Of a stretch of DNA of 64,000 bases, positions 49,851-61,000 are shown in pieces. Below the pieces are notes generated by a model. It saw only the letters and a program-made list of their open reading frames with translations, searched no databases and had not been told where the DNA came from. The first letter of the stretch is position 1. Every line of letters starts with the position of its first letter. A program made the translations under genes and the position numbers. Source of the stretch: Acanthosepion lycidas (Eukaryota > Mollusca > Cephalopoda > Sepiida > Sepiidae); contig CAWVQA010000111.1 in the NCBI GenBank assembly GCA_963932145.1, forward strand, positions 1 to 64,000. Direction: 5' to 3'.

Positions 49851-49987
49851 GTCATTATTATTTTTATAACTATGGTTTTATTGGCTAAAATTGTTGTTTA
49901 AATGAAATTTGATTTGTTTTGTCATTATTTTTATAACTATGGTTTTATTGCCTAAAATTGTTGTTTAAATGAAATTTGATTTGTTTA
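49851..49987 (+). repeat. Tandem duplication of 67-70 bp
   Basis: gtcattatta..ttataactatggttttattg starts at 49851 and again at 49921. The copies differ by a three-base indel and ggc/gcc, so this is a recent local duplication. Confidence 0.95.
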
Positions 49988-50430
49988 TCAACTACATAAT
50001 TGGGGGCCCCCATTATTGATAAATGTTAGTTGTATATTATTTAATTTTTTTAATGAATATTGTTTTGGATAAAGAAATGATTTTAGCTCTTTGGATTCAG
50101 CTGATGGATATTTTTCAGGCCACTCACTATCATACTTTATAAAACAAGAGTTAGAATTAGTAGATGTTTTATATAGAGAAGTAGTGTTTGGGCTTGTGCC
50201 ACTTCAAAGCTACAAGATATAGTGAAATTATCATAGAGTAAATGAGAATATCTAGAAATGGGATATTTTCAATCAATATTTAATTAAAAAATTGAACATT
50301 ATAATGTAATTATTTTAATGTTCTGTAATGATATTACGAGATTTGGTTTGGGTAAAGATGTCATTTTATTGAATGATTTGCTAACTTAGTTGGACATAAA
50401 AATGTGATAAAGGAAAGAGTGATTTTGGGT

Positions 50431-50437
50431 ACACACG

Positions 50438-50495
<58 letters not shown>
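50431..50495. repeat. (CA)n(TA)n compound microsatellite
   Basis: About 28 bases of CA followed by about 36 bases of TA, ending at ataaaggg. It lies just outside the start of the right-hand 400-bp repeat block. Confidence 0.95.
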
Positions 50496-50498
<3 letters not shown>

Positions 50499-50569
50499 GG
50501 TGTACAAAAAAACTGAAGTGTGATATGTACGCTATTAGCTGAAAATTGATATGGAATTTTACTCTGTAA

Positions 50570-52195
50570 GTATAAAATTATTTTTCAGTGGGATGAATAG
50601 GAAAAATTTGGTAAGTGATGAAGACGCATCTTGTCTTCGTGGTTTTCTTGAAATTTTTAGTGCAGCCCAAAACTGGGGGATCAGCCATATTTCGCTTCAT
50701 TTTAAATATTTTCCATTGAATCAAATATTTCGAAAATTGGTTTTAAATTGTAGGAAATGTGTCAATTACTCCATATATAACAGGATTTTTCATTTGGTTG
50801 AATAGAGGAAACTGCAGGTATGAGGATGTTGAGCCATGTTTTGGGGTTTGATTTCATAATTTAAAGTGTCCAAAAACCGGGTTGCTATATTCCACTTGAT
50901 TTCAAATTTTGGTTTTCTATGGAATAATTATAAAATTGATAACAAATGTTAAGACATTTCTTCCTTAATCAATGTTTAAAATTTTTTTCCAGTAGCTTGA
51001 ATAGGGAAAACATGGGGTTCAATGAAGTTGCAACTTCACTAAGGGGTTTTATTGAAATATTTAGTGCAGCCCAAAACTGGGGATCAGTCATATTCCACTT
51101 CGTTTTAATTTTTTTCCATTAAACGAAATATTTTCAAAATAGGTATCAAACTGTAGGAAATTTATTAATTAATCCATGTCTACAAGGGTTTTTCATTTGG
51201 CTGAATAGAGCAGGGTGGAGGTTCGACCATGTCGAGACATGTCTCTGTCGTCTACTTTGAAAATTAAAGGCATACTAAAAACGGTTTGCTTGATGAATCT
51301 GGAATACCACTTTTTCGTTTCTATAGAATACTTATAAAATTGATATCAAATGTTATGGATTTTTTTCCTTAATCCAGGTTTAAAATTTTTTTTCAGTCAG
51401 TTGAATAGGGACAACATGGGATTGGATGAAGTGGCAACTTGTTAGGGGATTTGTGGGAATTTTTAGTGCAGCCCAAAACTGGGGGATCAGTCATATTTCA
51501 CTTTTTTAAAATTTTTTTACATTGAATAAATTTTTAAAAAATTGTTATTAAATTGTAGAATATTTATTAATTAATCAGTGTCTACAAAGATTATATATTT
51601 TGTTGAATAGAGCAAAGTGGAGGTGCAACCATGTGTTTGGCGTATCCTTTGAAAATTTACGTCATCCAAAAACCGGTTTGCTTGAGGACTCCGGATTTCA
51701 ACTTTTTTACGTCTATAGAATAGTTATCAAATTGATATCAAATGTTAAGTAATTACTTGCTTAATCCATGTTGGAAAAATTTTTTTCAGTCGTTTGAATA
51801 GGACTTGTGATAAGGGATTTGTTGCAATTTTAATAAGGCCCAAAACTGGGGGACCAGTCAAATTTCAATTCTTTTTATTTTTTTTCCATTAAATAAAATA
51901 TTTAAAAATTAGTATTGTAGGAAATTTATTAATACATCCATGACTACAAGGATTTTTCATTTGGTTGAATAGAGCAAAGTGCAGCTTTGACAATGTCACT
52001 GTTGTGTTCTTTAACAATGAAGGTGTCCGAAAACCGGTGCGCTCAATGGGTCTGCATTTCTTAATTTCTTGCTTAATCCATGTATAAAAGAATTTTTCCA
52101 GTTGCTTAAGTATAGACAATGTGGCGTTTGATGATACGTCGACTTGTGTTAGTGGATTTGTTGGGATTTTCATGAGGCCCAAAACTGGGGGATCA
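50570..52195 (+). repeat. ~400-bp tandem repeat, right block (diverged copies)
   Basis: The marker cccaaaactgggg recurs at 50666, 51070, 51472, 51839 and 52178, giving periods of 404, 402, 367 and 339. Alternating half-units again occur (ttttaaattgtaggaaa and aattgataacaaatgttaag types, spaced 199 and 204), as do tccttaatcaatgt and tttttcatttggttgaatag. These align in order and strand with the 396-bp repeat at 30756-31850 (accaaaactgggtgatccct, ctgcttaatccatg). Copies here differ much more from each other than those on the left and the last two have lost length. The open frame at 50551-50805 is a reading of this repeat, not a gene. Confidence 0.9.
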
Positions 52196-52787
52196 AAATT
52201 TTTTATTCATATTGATTTTATTATTAATTCTAATGTAGTTAGATGAATAAGAAAAGAAAAAAAAAACAATTGCAATTCTTTTCATGCAAGATATATGCCT
52301 TAAATCAGACATCGAACATTGCAGTCTTAGGCCCTAGTAGTAATAGAAGTCTCAAAAATGGCAATTTCCAAAATGATTTAATTGTACTCAATTTATTATT
52401 GATTCTTATAAAGTTAGATGCATAAGAAAAGAAAAAAGCAATTGCAGTCCTTTTCGTACAAGACATATGCCTTAAATCAGACATCGAACATTGCAATTTT
52501 AGGCCCTAGTAGTAATAGACGCCTCAAAAATGTCAATTTCCAACATTTTTTATTCATATTGATTTTAATATTGATTTATATAGTTAGATGAGTATAAAAA
52601 GAAAAAAACATTTTCAATAATTTTCATACAAGATATATGCCTTAAATCAGACATTGAAGATTGCAGTTTTAGCCCCGAGTAGTAATAGAAGACTCAAAAA
52701 TGCTGATTTCCAAAATTTTTTATTTGTACTCTTTTTATTATTGATTTTTATGAAGTTAGATGCATAAGAAAAGAAAAAAAAAACAAA
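52196..52787 (+). repeat. ~171-bp tandem repeat, about 3.4 copies
   Basis: tatgccttaaatcagacat recurs at about 52295, 52467 and 52637, a period of 170-172. Other shared blocks are cctagtagtaatagaag, ctcaaaaatg, atttccaa and gttagatgcataagaaaag. Its A-rich run leads directly into aaaagtcgatttaaaattg of the 180-bp satellite at 52788. Parts of the unit (gcaagatatatgccttaaatc, ttaggccctag, ttagatgcataag) resemble gcaagagaaatgccttaaatc, tttgggttcccag and ttagatgcacaatgag of the satellite in the same order, so it may be an ancient offshoot. Confidence 0.88.
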
Positions 52788-55700
52788 AGTCGATTTAAAA
52801 TTGTAATTTTTGATAGGTATATTTTAGCTTATTCGACGTAAGATGAGTTAGAGAATCAGATAAACCCCACTTCCGGTAGCCTAGCTGCAAGAGAAATGCC
52901 TTAAATCGTCGTTGGAAGTTTCAGCTTTCGGTCCCCAGTTCGCGTTATTTGGGTATCGAAAAAAAAAAGTCGATTTAAAATTGTAATTTGTGATAGGTAT
53001 ATTTTTAGCTTTTTCGACATCACATGAGTTGGAGAAACAGATAAAACTACTTCCGGTAGCCTAGCTGCAAGAGTAATGCCTTAAATCGTCGTTTGAAGCT
53101 TCAACTTTGGATCCCCATTTCGCGTCATTTGGGTATCGAAAAAAAAAGTCAATTTAAAATTATCATTTTTGGTAGGCATTTTCTTGGCTTATTAGATGCA
53201 GTATGAGTCGGAGAATAAGATAAACTCCACTTCCGGTAGCCAAGCTGCAAGAGAAATGCCTTAAATCATCGTTTGAAGCTTCAACTTTGGGACCCCAGTT
53301 CCCCTTATTTAGGTATCTTTAAAATTGTAATTTTTCGTAGGCATTTTATTGGCTTATTAGATGTAGTATGAGTTGGAGAATCAGATAAACCGCACTTCCG
53401 GTAGCCTAGCTGCAAGAGAATTGCCTTAAATCGCCGTTTGAACCTTCAACTTTGGGTTCCCAGTTCGCGTTATTTGGGTATCGAAAAAAAAAGTCGATTT
53501 AAAATTGTAATTTTTGGTAGGGATTTTATTTGCTTATTAGATGCAGTATGAGTTGGAGAATCAGATAAAACCCACATCCGGTAGACTAGCTGCAAGAGAA
53601 ATGCCTTAAATCGCCGTTTCAAGCTTCAACTTTGGGTTCCCAGTTCACGTTATCTAGGTATCGAAAAAAAAAGTCGATTTAAAATTGTCATTTTTGGTAG
53701 GCATTTTATTGGCTTATTAGATGCAGTATGAGTTGTAGAATCAGATAAACACCACTTCCGGTAACCTAGCTGCAAGTGAAATGCCTTAATTTCGTCGTTT
53801 GAAGCATCAACTTTGGATCCCCAGTTTGCGTTATTTGGGATTCGAAAAAAAAAGTCGATTTCAAATTGTCATTTTTCGTAGGAATTTTATTGGCTTACCA
53901 GATGCAGTATGAGTTGGTGAATCAGATAAACCACACATCCAGTAGTCTAGCTGCAAGAGAAATGCCTTAAATCGCCGTTTGAAGCTTCAACTTTGGGTTC
54001 CCAGTTCACGTTATTTGGGTATCGTAAAAAAAAGTCGATTTAAAATTCTCATTTTGGTAGGCATTTTATTGGCTTATTAGATGCAGTATGAGATGGAGAA
54101 TCAGATAAACCCCACATCCGGTAGCCTAGCTGCAAGAGAAATGCCTTAAATCGGCGTTTGAAGCTTCAACTTTGGGTTCCCAGTTCGCGTTATTTGGGTA
54201 TCGAAAAAAAAAGTCGATTTCGATTTGTCATATTTGGTAGGTATTTTATTGGCTTATTAGATGCACAATGAGTTGGAGAATCAGATAAACCCCACTCCCG
54301 GTAGCCTAGCTGCAAGAGAAATGCCTTAAATTGCCGTTTGAAGCTTCAACTTTGGGTTCCCAGTTCACGTTATTTGGGTATCGAAAAAAAAAGTCGATTA
54401 CGATTTGTCATTTTTGGTTGTGATTTTATTGGCTTATTAGATGCACAATGAGTTGGAGAATCAGATAAACCCCACTTCCGGTAGCCTAACTGCAAGAGAA
54501 ATGCCTTAAATCGCCGTTTGAAGCTTCAACTTTGGGTTCCCAGTTCACGTTATTTGGGTATCGAAAAAAAAAGTCGATTTCGATTTGTCATTTTTGGTAG
54601 TGATTTTATTGGCTTATTAGATGCACAATGAGTTGGAGAATCAGATAAAACCCACATCCGGTAGACTAGCTGCAAGAGAAAGGCCTTAAATCATCGTTTG
54701 AAGCTTCAAATTTGGGACCCCAGTTCCCCTTATTTAGGTATCTTTAAAATTGTAATTTTTCGTAGGCATTTTATTGGCTTATTAGATGTAGTATGATTTG
54801 GAGAATCAGATAAACCGCACTTACGGTAGCCTAGCTGCAAGAGAAATGCCTTATATCGCCGTTTGAAGCTTCAACTTTTGGTTCCCAGTTCGCGTTATTT
54901 CGGTATCGTTAAAAAAAGTCGATTTCGATTTGTCATTTTTGGTAGTGATTTTATTGGCTTATTAGATGCACAATGAGTTGGAGAATCAGATAAACCCCAC
55001 TTCCGGTAGCCTAGCTCCAAGAGAAATTCCTTAAATCGCCGTTTGAAGCTTCAAATTTGGGTTCCCAGTTCACGTTATTTGGGTATCGTAAAAAAAAGTC
55101 GATTTAAAATTCTCATTTTGGTAGGCATTTTATTGGCTTATTAGATGCAGTATGAGAGAGAGAATCAGATAAAGCCCACATCCGGTAGCCTAGCTGCAAG
55201 AAAAATGCCTTAAATCTCCGTTTGAAGCTCCAACTTTGGGTTCCCAGTTCGCGTTATTTGGGTATCGAAAAAAAAAGTCGATTACCATTTGTCATTTTTG
55301 GTAGTGATTTTATTGGTTTATTAGATGCACAATGAGTTGGAGAATCAGATAAACCCCACTTCCGGTAGCCTAGCTGCAAGAGAAATGCCTTAAATTGCCG
55401 TTTGAAGCTTCAACTTTGGGTTCCCAGTTCACGTTATTTGGGTATCGAAAAAAAAAGTCGATTACGATTTGTCACTTTTGGTAGTGAATTTATTGGATTA
55501 TTAGATGCACAATGAGTTGGAGAATCAGATAAACACCACTTCCGGTAGCCTAGCTGCAAGAGAAATGCCTTAAATTGCCGTTTAAAGCTTCAACTTTGGG
55601 TTCCCAGTTCGCGTTATTTGGGTATAGAAAAAAAAAAGTCGATTACGATTTGTCATTTTTGGTAGTGATTTTATTGGCTTCTTAGATGCACAATGAGTTG

Positions 55701-55987
55701 GAAAATCAGATAAACCCCAATTCCGGTAGCCTAGCTGCAGTAGAAATGCCTTAAATTGCCGTTTGAAGCTTCAACTTTGGGTTCCCAGTTCGCGTTATTT
55801 GGGTATAGAAAAAAAAAGTCGATTACGAGTTGTCATTATTGGTAGTGATTTTATTGGCTTATTAGATGCACAATGAGTTGGAGAATCTGATAAACCCCAC
55901 TTCCGGTAGCCTATCTGCAAGCGAAATGCCTTAAATCGCCGTTTGAAGCTTCAACTTTGGGTTCCCAGTTTGCGTTATTTGGGTATC
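52788..55987 (+). repeat. 180-bp satellite, right array, inner part (types C/D to intermediate)
   Basis: About 18 monomers in the same orientation as the left array. The first two carry type D features (gataggtatattttagc, cgacgtaagatgag) like those at the left inner edge. The next ones are type C (gatgcagtatgag, gatttaaaattg). From about 54180 on, an intermediate form appears with gatgcacaatgag but attggcttattag and gtcgatttcg or gtcgattacg. A shortened monomer lacking the A tract (aggtatctttaaaattgtaa) occurs at about 53312 and again at about 54738, and gtatcgtaaaaaaaagtcga with ttctcattttgg occurs near 54020 and 55085, revealing block duplications. The array stops abruptly at gggtatc, 55987. 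Confidence 0.93.
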
Positions 55988-58046
55988 TGTGACGGGTACA
56001 CACCTGGCCCAGGGTCGAATCCTTTGGTTACGGCGCCAACTGTGACGTCGCTCCTCCTGGTCGCTCCTCCTGCTTCCAAGCGTGCCGCTCCAACCTCTTG
56101 GTTAGATGATCACCAGCCTCGCCTTTCCCAACCCGCTTCCAATACCTGGTTGCTAAAGCAACTGTACTTATCTCCGGTCTGTCTACCCACGCTGTGTTTA
56201 GATCTTAGACAGACGGGACCAGCAGGGATTGGGGCGTATGCAAGTTGAGTCCGACGGGGGTGGCAAAACACAAGTAAAAGAAAAAAAAAAAAAACTCCCG
56301 AGACAAAAAAATTTCTGATAAAAAAAAAGGGTGACAACCTTTTATATCTAATGTCCGTTACATAAAGAAAAATTGTTCTCATTCCCGACCCGCTCTGTGG
56401 ACTATGGCACCAAGCTTCTATCATACAACTTAACGATTTCGACTTGTCTACTCTCCAGAATTGTGTATGTCGGAGTGTGGTTTAGTTCGACACTGGGGCT
56501 AATTTCTATCAATCATTCGCAGTTGATTCTTCTCTTCGACTTGAGTTGTATTTCTTCACTTCGATCTGGTTGGGTCGAATTCTGTTCTCGGCTGGGCTTG
56601 ATTTTAACTTCTTCTTCTTCTTCCGTCCAGTAACTCTTTGGCCTTGTCTTCGACTTGGCTGCAACTTCTCCGCGGCTTTCGAGTAATCTTCTTCTTCGTC
56701 GACTTAGATAGAACTTCTCTTGTCTTTGACTTGGGCCGGAAGGATTTCTTGTTTTCGACTTGGGCTGGAAGGATTTCTTGCCGCAACTCAGCCGCAACTC
56801 TCTGTCGTCCGAGGTGATCTCTTCTCGCTGCCGTCCGGGGCTGAACTCATTTTTTGTCGATTGGGGTCCTGCTTTTATTGACGCCGCAGCAAACCGGGGT
56901 GGGTCTGTCGGCGTCAGGGCTCTCTCGATAATCCCAAAAGTCGCATTAGTTCTGATTTCCCATTATCGCTATTATTTTCACCCCTACTTCCTCACAGTGC
57001 CTCTGGGGGGAAGACGCATACCCATCTCTCCCGGTCTCTCGTATGTCAGGTGACCGTTTTCGACCAATGGTTCTTGATCGAGCAGTCTCCCTCCTCTTTC
57101 CGCATATCACGTGACCGCTTTCGGCTAATGAGACTGTGGTGGGACGCCTCCCGTCTCCAATCGGGCGTGGCTTACATCGTTCTTGTTCTAAAAAAAACAA
57201 AATCTAATTTGGCCTTTTTCACACGTACGAAAAATGATAATCTTGGCTTTTTCTCACCTGGGTTCTGTCAAAACAGCCTGCCGCTAATTAGATGTGACTT
57301 CAGGAAAGAATATTGGCGCTATCTGTGAGCCGAGACAATCGTTTTCTTTCCTTCTTTGTTTTTGGTCAGACCTGATAGTCAAAAATCTTAATTATCTGAA
57401 TTGAAAATGTCTCCACTTCATCATCGTGGGGTTCCAATTTTTAACAGGTCAGAATCTGTATACAGTTCCACCGGTCACCACCTCAACACAAAAAACACCT
57501 TTCCTCCGATTAAAATTTCGTTTTCATTGTTCAAAAAAAATCTTTATTGTTTCAGCCAACCTTAACAAAACTTCCATCCTACGCGGACACGGAATTAGTT
57601 CAAGTGCTTGACATGATAATTTTGACACTTGTTAGGTGCTGGTCGTACGTGTGTGTTTTCGCTTACGACCTGGTTCCGTATTATGTTTCTGTCTTTCCTC
57701 TTCTTTTTGTTTTATTTCATTATCTCCAAACTCTATTTCTTCAACCAAATATAACAATTTCTATTTCCCTGGATTTCGGTCAGGTAATTTGACCTGATAT
57801 ATTTTGACACCTGTCTTGTCTTAGTTTTACTTATGACCGGGTTTTGTTTTATCTATTTCTCTTTCTTTTTATTATTTTTTTTTTTCTTCTCTTTGGATCG
57901 CCTAAATACAGTTAGAGAATTATTCTCAAAACTCAATTATTCTTCGTTTCTAAATAACTAACAAATGGTTAATAAACCGAATAAAAATTAAATCATATTT
58001 CTATGAATATCTCTTTTTAGTCTTTCTAAAAATGCAGGGTGCCACA
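55988..58046 (-). mobile_element. LTR retrotransposon remnant: one ~2-kb LTR plus primer-binding site and leader
   Basis: A GC-richer block interrupts the satellite. Read on the minus strand, 58046-56041 begins TGTGGCACCC and ends GACGTCACA, the TG...CA form of a long terminal repeat. One base further is TTGGCGCCGTAACC (about 56039-56026), which looks like a primer-binding site complementary to a tRNA 3' end. About 40 bases of leader follow, and then satellite. So this is one 5' LTR with the start of the internal region; the remainder and the other LTR are absent. The element is broken. Ty3/gypsy is most likely from the primer-site type, but there is no pol to confirm it. Inside the LTR, a ~29-base repeat (ttgggccggaaggatttctt type) lies at about 56728-56785, amid ttcgactt-rich sequence. 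Age cannot be taken from LTR pairs. Confidence 0.7.
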
Positions 58047-61000
58047 GCTTCAACTTTGGGTTCCCAGTTCACATTATTTGGGTATCGAAAAAAAAGTCGA
58101 TTAAGATTTGTCATTTTGGTAGTGATTTTATTGGCTTATTAGATGCACAATGAGTTGGAGAATAAGATAAACCCCACTTCCGGTAGCCTAGCTGCAAGAG
58201 AAATGCCTTAAATCGCCGTTTGAAGCTTCAACTTTGGGTTCCCAGTTCACGTTATTTGGGTAACGAAAAAAAAAGTCGATTAAGATTTGTCATTTTTGGT
58301 AGTGATTTTATTAGCTTATTAGATGCACAATGAATTGGAGAATCAGATAAACCCCACTTCCGGTAGCCTAGCTGGAAGAGAAATGCCTTAATTTGCCGTT
58401 TGAACCTTCAACTTTGGGTTCCCAGTTCACGTTATTTGGGTATCGAAAAAAAAAGTCGATTAAGATTTGTCATTTTTGGTAGTGATTTTATTAGCTTATT
58501 AGATGCACAATGAGTTGGAGAATCTGATAAACCCCACTTCCGGTAGCCTAGCTGCAAGAGAAATGCCTTAAATTGCCTTTGAAGCTTCAACTTTGGGTTC
58601 CCAGTTCACGTTATTTGGGTATCGAAAAAAAAAGTCGACTAAGATTTGTCATTTTTGGTAGTGATTTTATTAGCTTATTAGATGCACAATGAGTTGGAGA
58701 ATCAGATAAACCCCACTTCCGGTAGCCTAGCTGCAAGAGAAATGCCTTAAATCGCCGTTTGAAGCTTCAACTTTGGGTTCCCAGTTCGCGTTATTTGGGT
58801 ATCGAAAAAAAAAGTCGATTAAGATTTGTCATTTTTGGTAGTGATTTTATTAGCTTATTAGATGCACAATGAGTTGGAGAATCTGATAAGCCCCACTTCC
58901 GGTAGCCTAGCTGCAAGAGAAATGCTTTAAATTGCCGTTTGAAGCTTCAAATTTGGGTTCCCAGTTCGCGTTGTTTGGGTATCGAAAAAAAAAGTCGATT
59001 AATATTTGTCATTTTTGGTAGTGATTTTATTAGCTTATTAGATGCACAATGAGTTGGAGAATCAGATAAAACCCACTTCCGGTAGCCTAGCTGCAAGAGA
59101 AATGCCTTAAATTGCCGTTTGAAGCTTCAACTTTGGGTTCCCAGTTCACGTTATTTGGCTATCGAAAAAAAGAGTCGATTAAGATTTGTCATTTTTGGTA
59201 GTGATTTTATTAGCTTATTAGATGCACAATGAGTTGGAGAATCAGATAAACCCCACTTCCGGTAGCCTAGCTGCAAGAGAAATGCCTTAAATTGCCGTTT
59301 GAAGCTTCAACTTTGTTTGGGTATCGAAAAAAAAAGTCGATTAAGATTTGTCATTTTTGGTAGTGATTTTATTAGCTTATTAGATGCACAATGAGTTGGA
59401 GAATCAAATAAAGCCCACTTCCGGTAGCCTAGCTGCAAGAGAAATGCCTTAAATTGCCGTTTGAAGCTTCAACTTTGGGTTCCCAGTTCGCGTTATTTGG
59501 GTATCGAAAAAAAAAGTCGATTAAGATTTGTCATTTTTGGTAGTGATTTTATTAGCTTATTAGATGCACAATGAGTTGGAGAATCTGATAAACCCCACTT
59601 CCGGTAGCCTAGCTGCAAGAGAAATGCCTTAAATCACCGTTTGAAGCTTCAACTTTGGGTTCCCAGTTCACGTTATTTGGGTATCGAAAAAAAAAGTCGA
59701 TTAAGATTTGTCATTTTTGGTAGTGATTTTATTAGCTTATCAGATGCACAATGAATAGGAGAATCAGATAAACCCCACTTCCGGTAGCCTAGCTGCAAGA
59801 GAAATGCCTTAAATCGCCGTTTGAAGCTTCAACTTTGGGTTCCCAGTTCACGTTATTTGGGTATCGAAAAAAAAAGTCGATTAAGTTTTGTCATTTTTGG
59901 TAGTGATTTTATTAGCTTATTAGATGCACAATGAGTTGGAGAATCAGATAAACCCCACTTCCGGTAGCCTAGCTGCAAGAGAAATGCCTTAAATCGCCGT
60001 TTGAAGCTTCAACTTTGGGTTCCCAGTTCACGTTATTTGGGTATCGAAAAAAAAAGTCGATTAAGATTTGTCATTTTTGGTAGTGATTTTATTAGGTTAT
60101 TAGATGCACAATGAGTTGGAGAATCAGATAAACCCCACTTCCGGTAGCCTAGCTGCAAGAGAAATGCCTTAAATCGCCGTTTGAAGCTTCAACTTTGGGT
60201 TCCCAGTTCACGTTATTTGGGTATCGAAAAAAAAAGTCGATGAAGATTTGTCATTTTTGGTAGTGATTTTATTAGCTTATTAGATGCACAATGAGTTGGA
60301 GAATCAGATAAACCCCAATTCCGGTAGCCTAGCTGCAAGAGAAATGCCTTAAATTGCCGTTTGAAGCTTCAACTTTGGGTTCCCAGTTCACGTTATTTGG
60401 GTGTCGAAAAAAAAAGTCGATTAAGATTTGTCATTTTTGGTAGTGATTTTATTAGCCTATTAGATGCACAATGAGTTGGAGAATCTGATAAACCCCACTT
60501 CTGGTAGCCTAGCTGCAAGAGAAATGCCTTAAATTGCCGTTTGAAGCTTCAACTTTGGGTTCCCAGTTCACGTTATTTGGGTATCGAAAAAAAAAGTCGA
60601 TTAAGATTTGTCATTTTTGGTAGTGATTTTATTAGCCTATTAAATGCACAATGAGTTGGAGAATCAGTTAAACCCCACTTCCGGTAGCCTAGCTGCAAGG
60701 GAAATGCCTTAAATTGCCGTTTGAAGCTTCAACTTTGGGTTCCCAGTTCACGTTATTTGGGTATCGGAAAAAAAAGTCGATTAAGATTTGTCATTTTTAG
60801 TACTGATTTTATTAGCTTATTAGATGCACAGTGAGTGGGAGAATCAGATAAACTGCACTTACGGTAGCCTAGCTGCAAGGGAAATGCCTTAAATTGCCGT
60901 TTGAAACTTCAACTTTGGGTTCCCAGTTCACGTTATTTGGGTATCGAAAAAAAAAGTCGATTAAGATTTGTCATTTTAGGTAGTGATTTTATTAGCTTAT

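Larger units (their letters stand above)
46641..50430. other. AT-rich intergenic DNA without recognisable genes
   Basis: A T-run of 20 bases at 46856-46875 may be another retroposon tail. The segments ggacacacttgtagaa (46733) and gtggggcacaccttgatat (46963) hint at a decayed non-autonomous DNA transposon, unproven. Short TA tracts are at 47781-47799 and 48115-48149. Overlapping short frames on both strands around 48763-49203 have no domain. No host gene is supported. Confidence 0.6.

Noticed and set aside
50551-50805. 84-codon plus-strand open frame
   Set aside because: It reads through the start of the diverged 400-bp repeat, and the equivalent frame is not kept in the other copies.
56110-57328. 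Several open frames of 80-104 codons inside the LTR, some arginine/glutamate-rich
   Set aside because: They are readings of a GC-richer LTR with simple ttcgactt-type repeats; both strands are open at once and no domain is visible.
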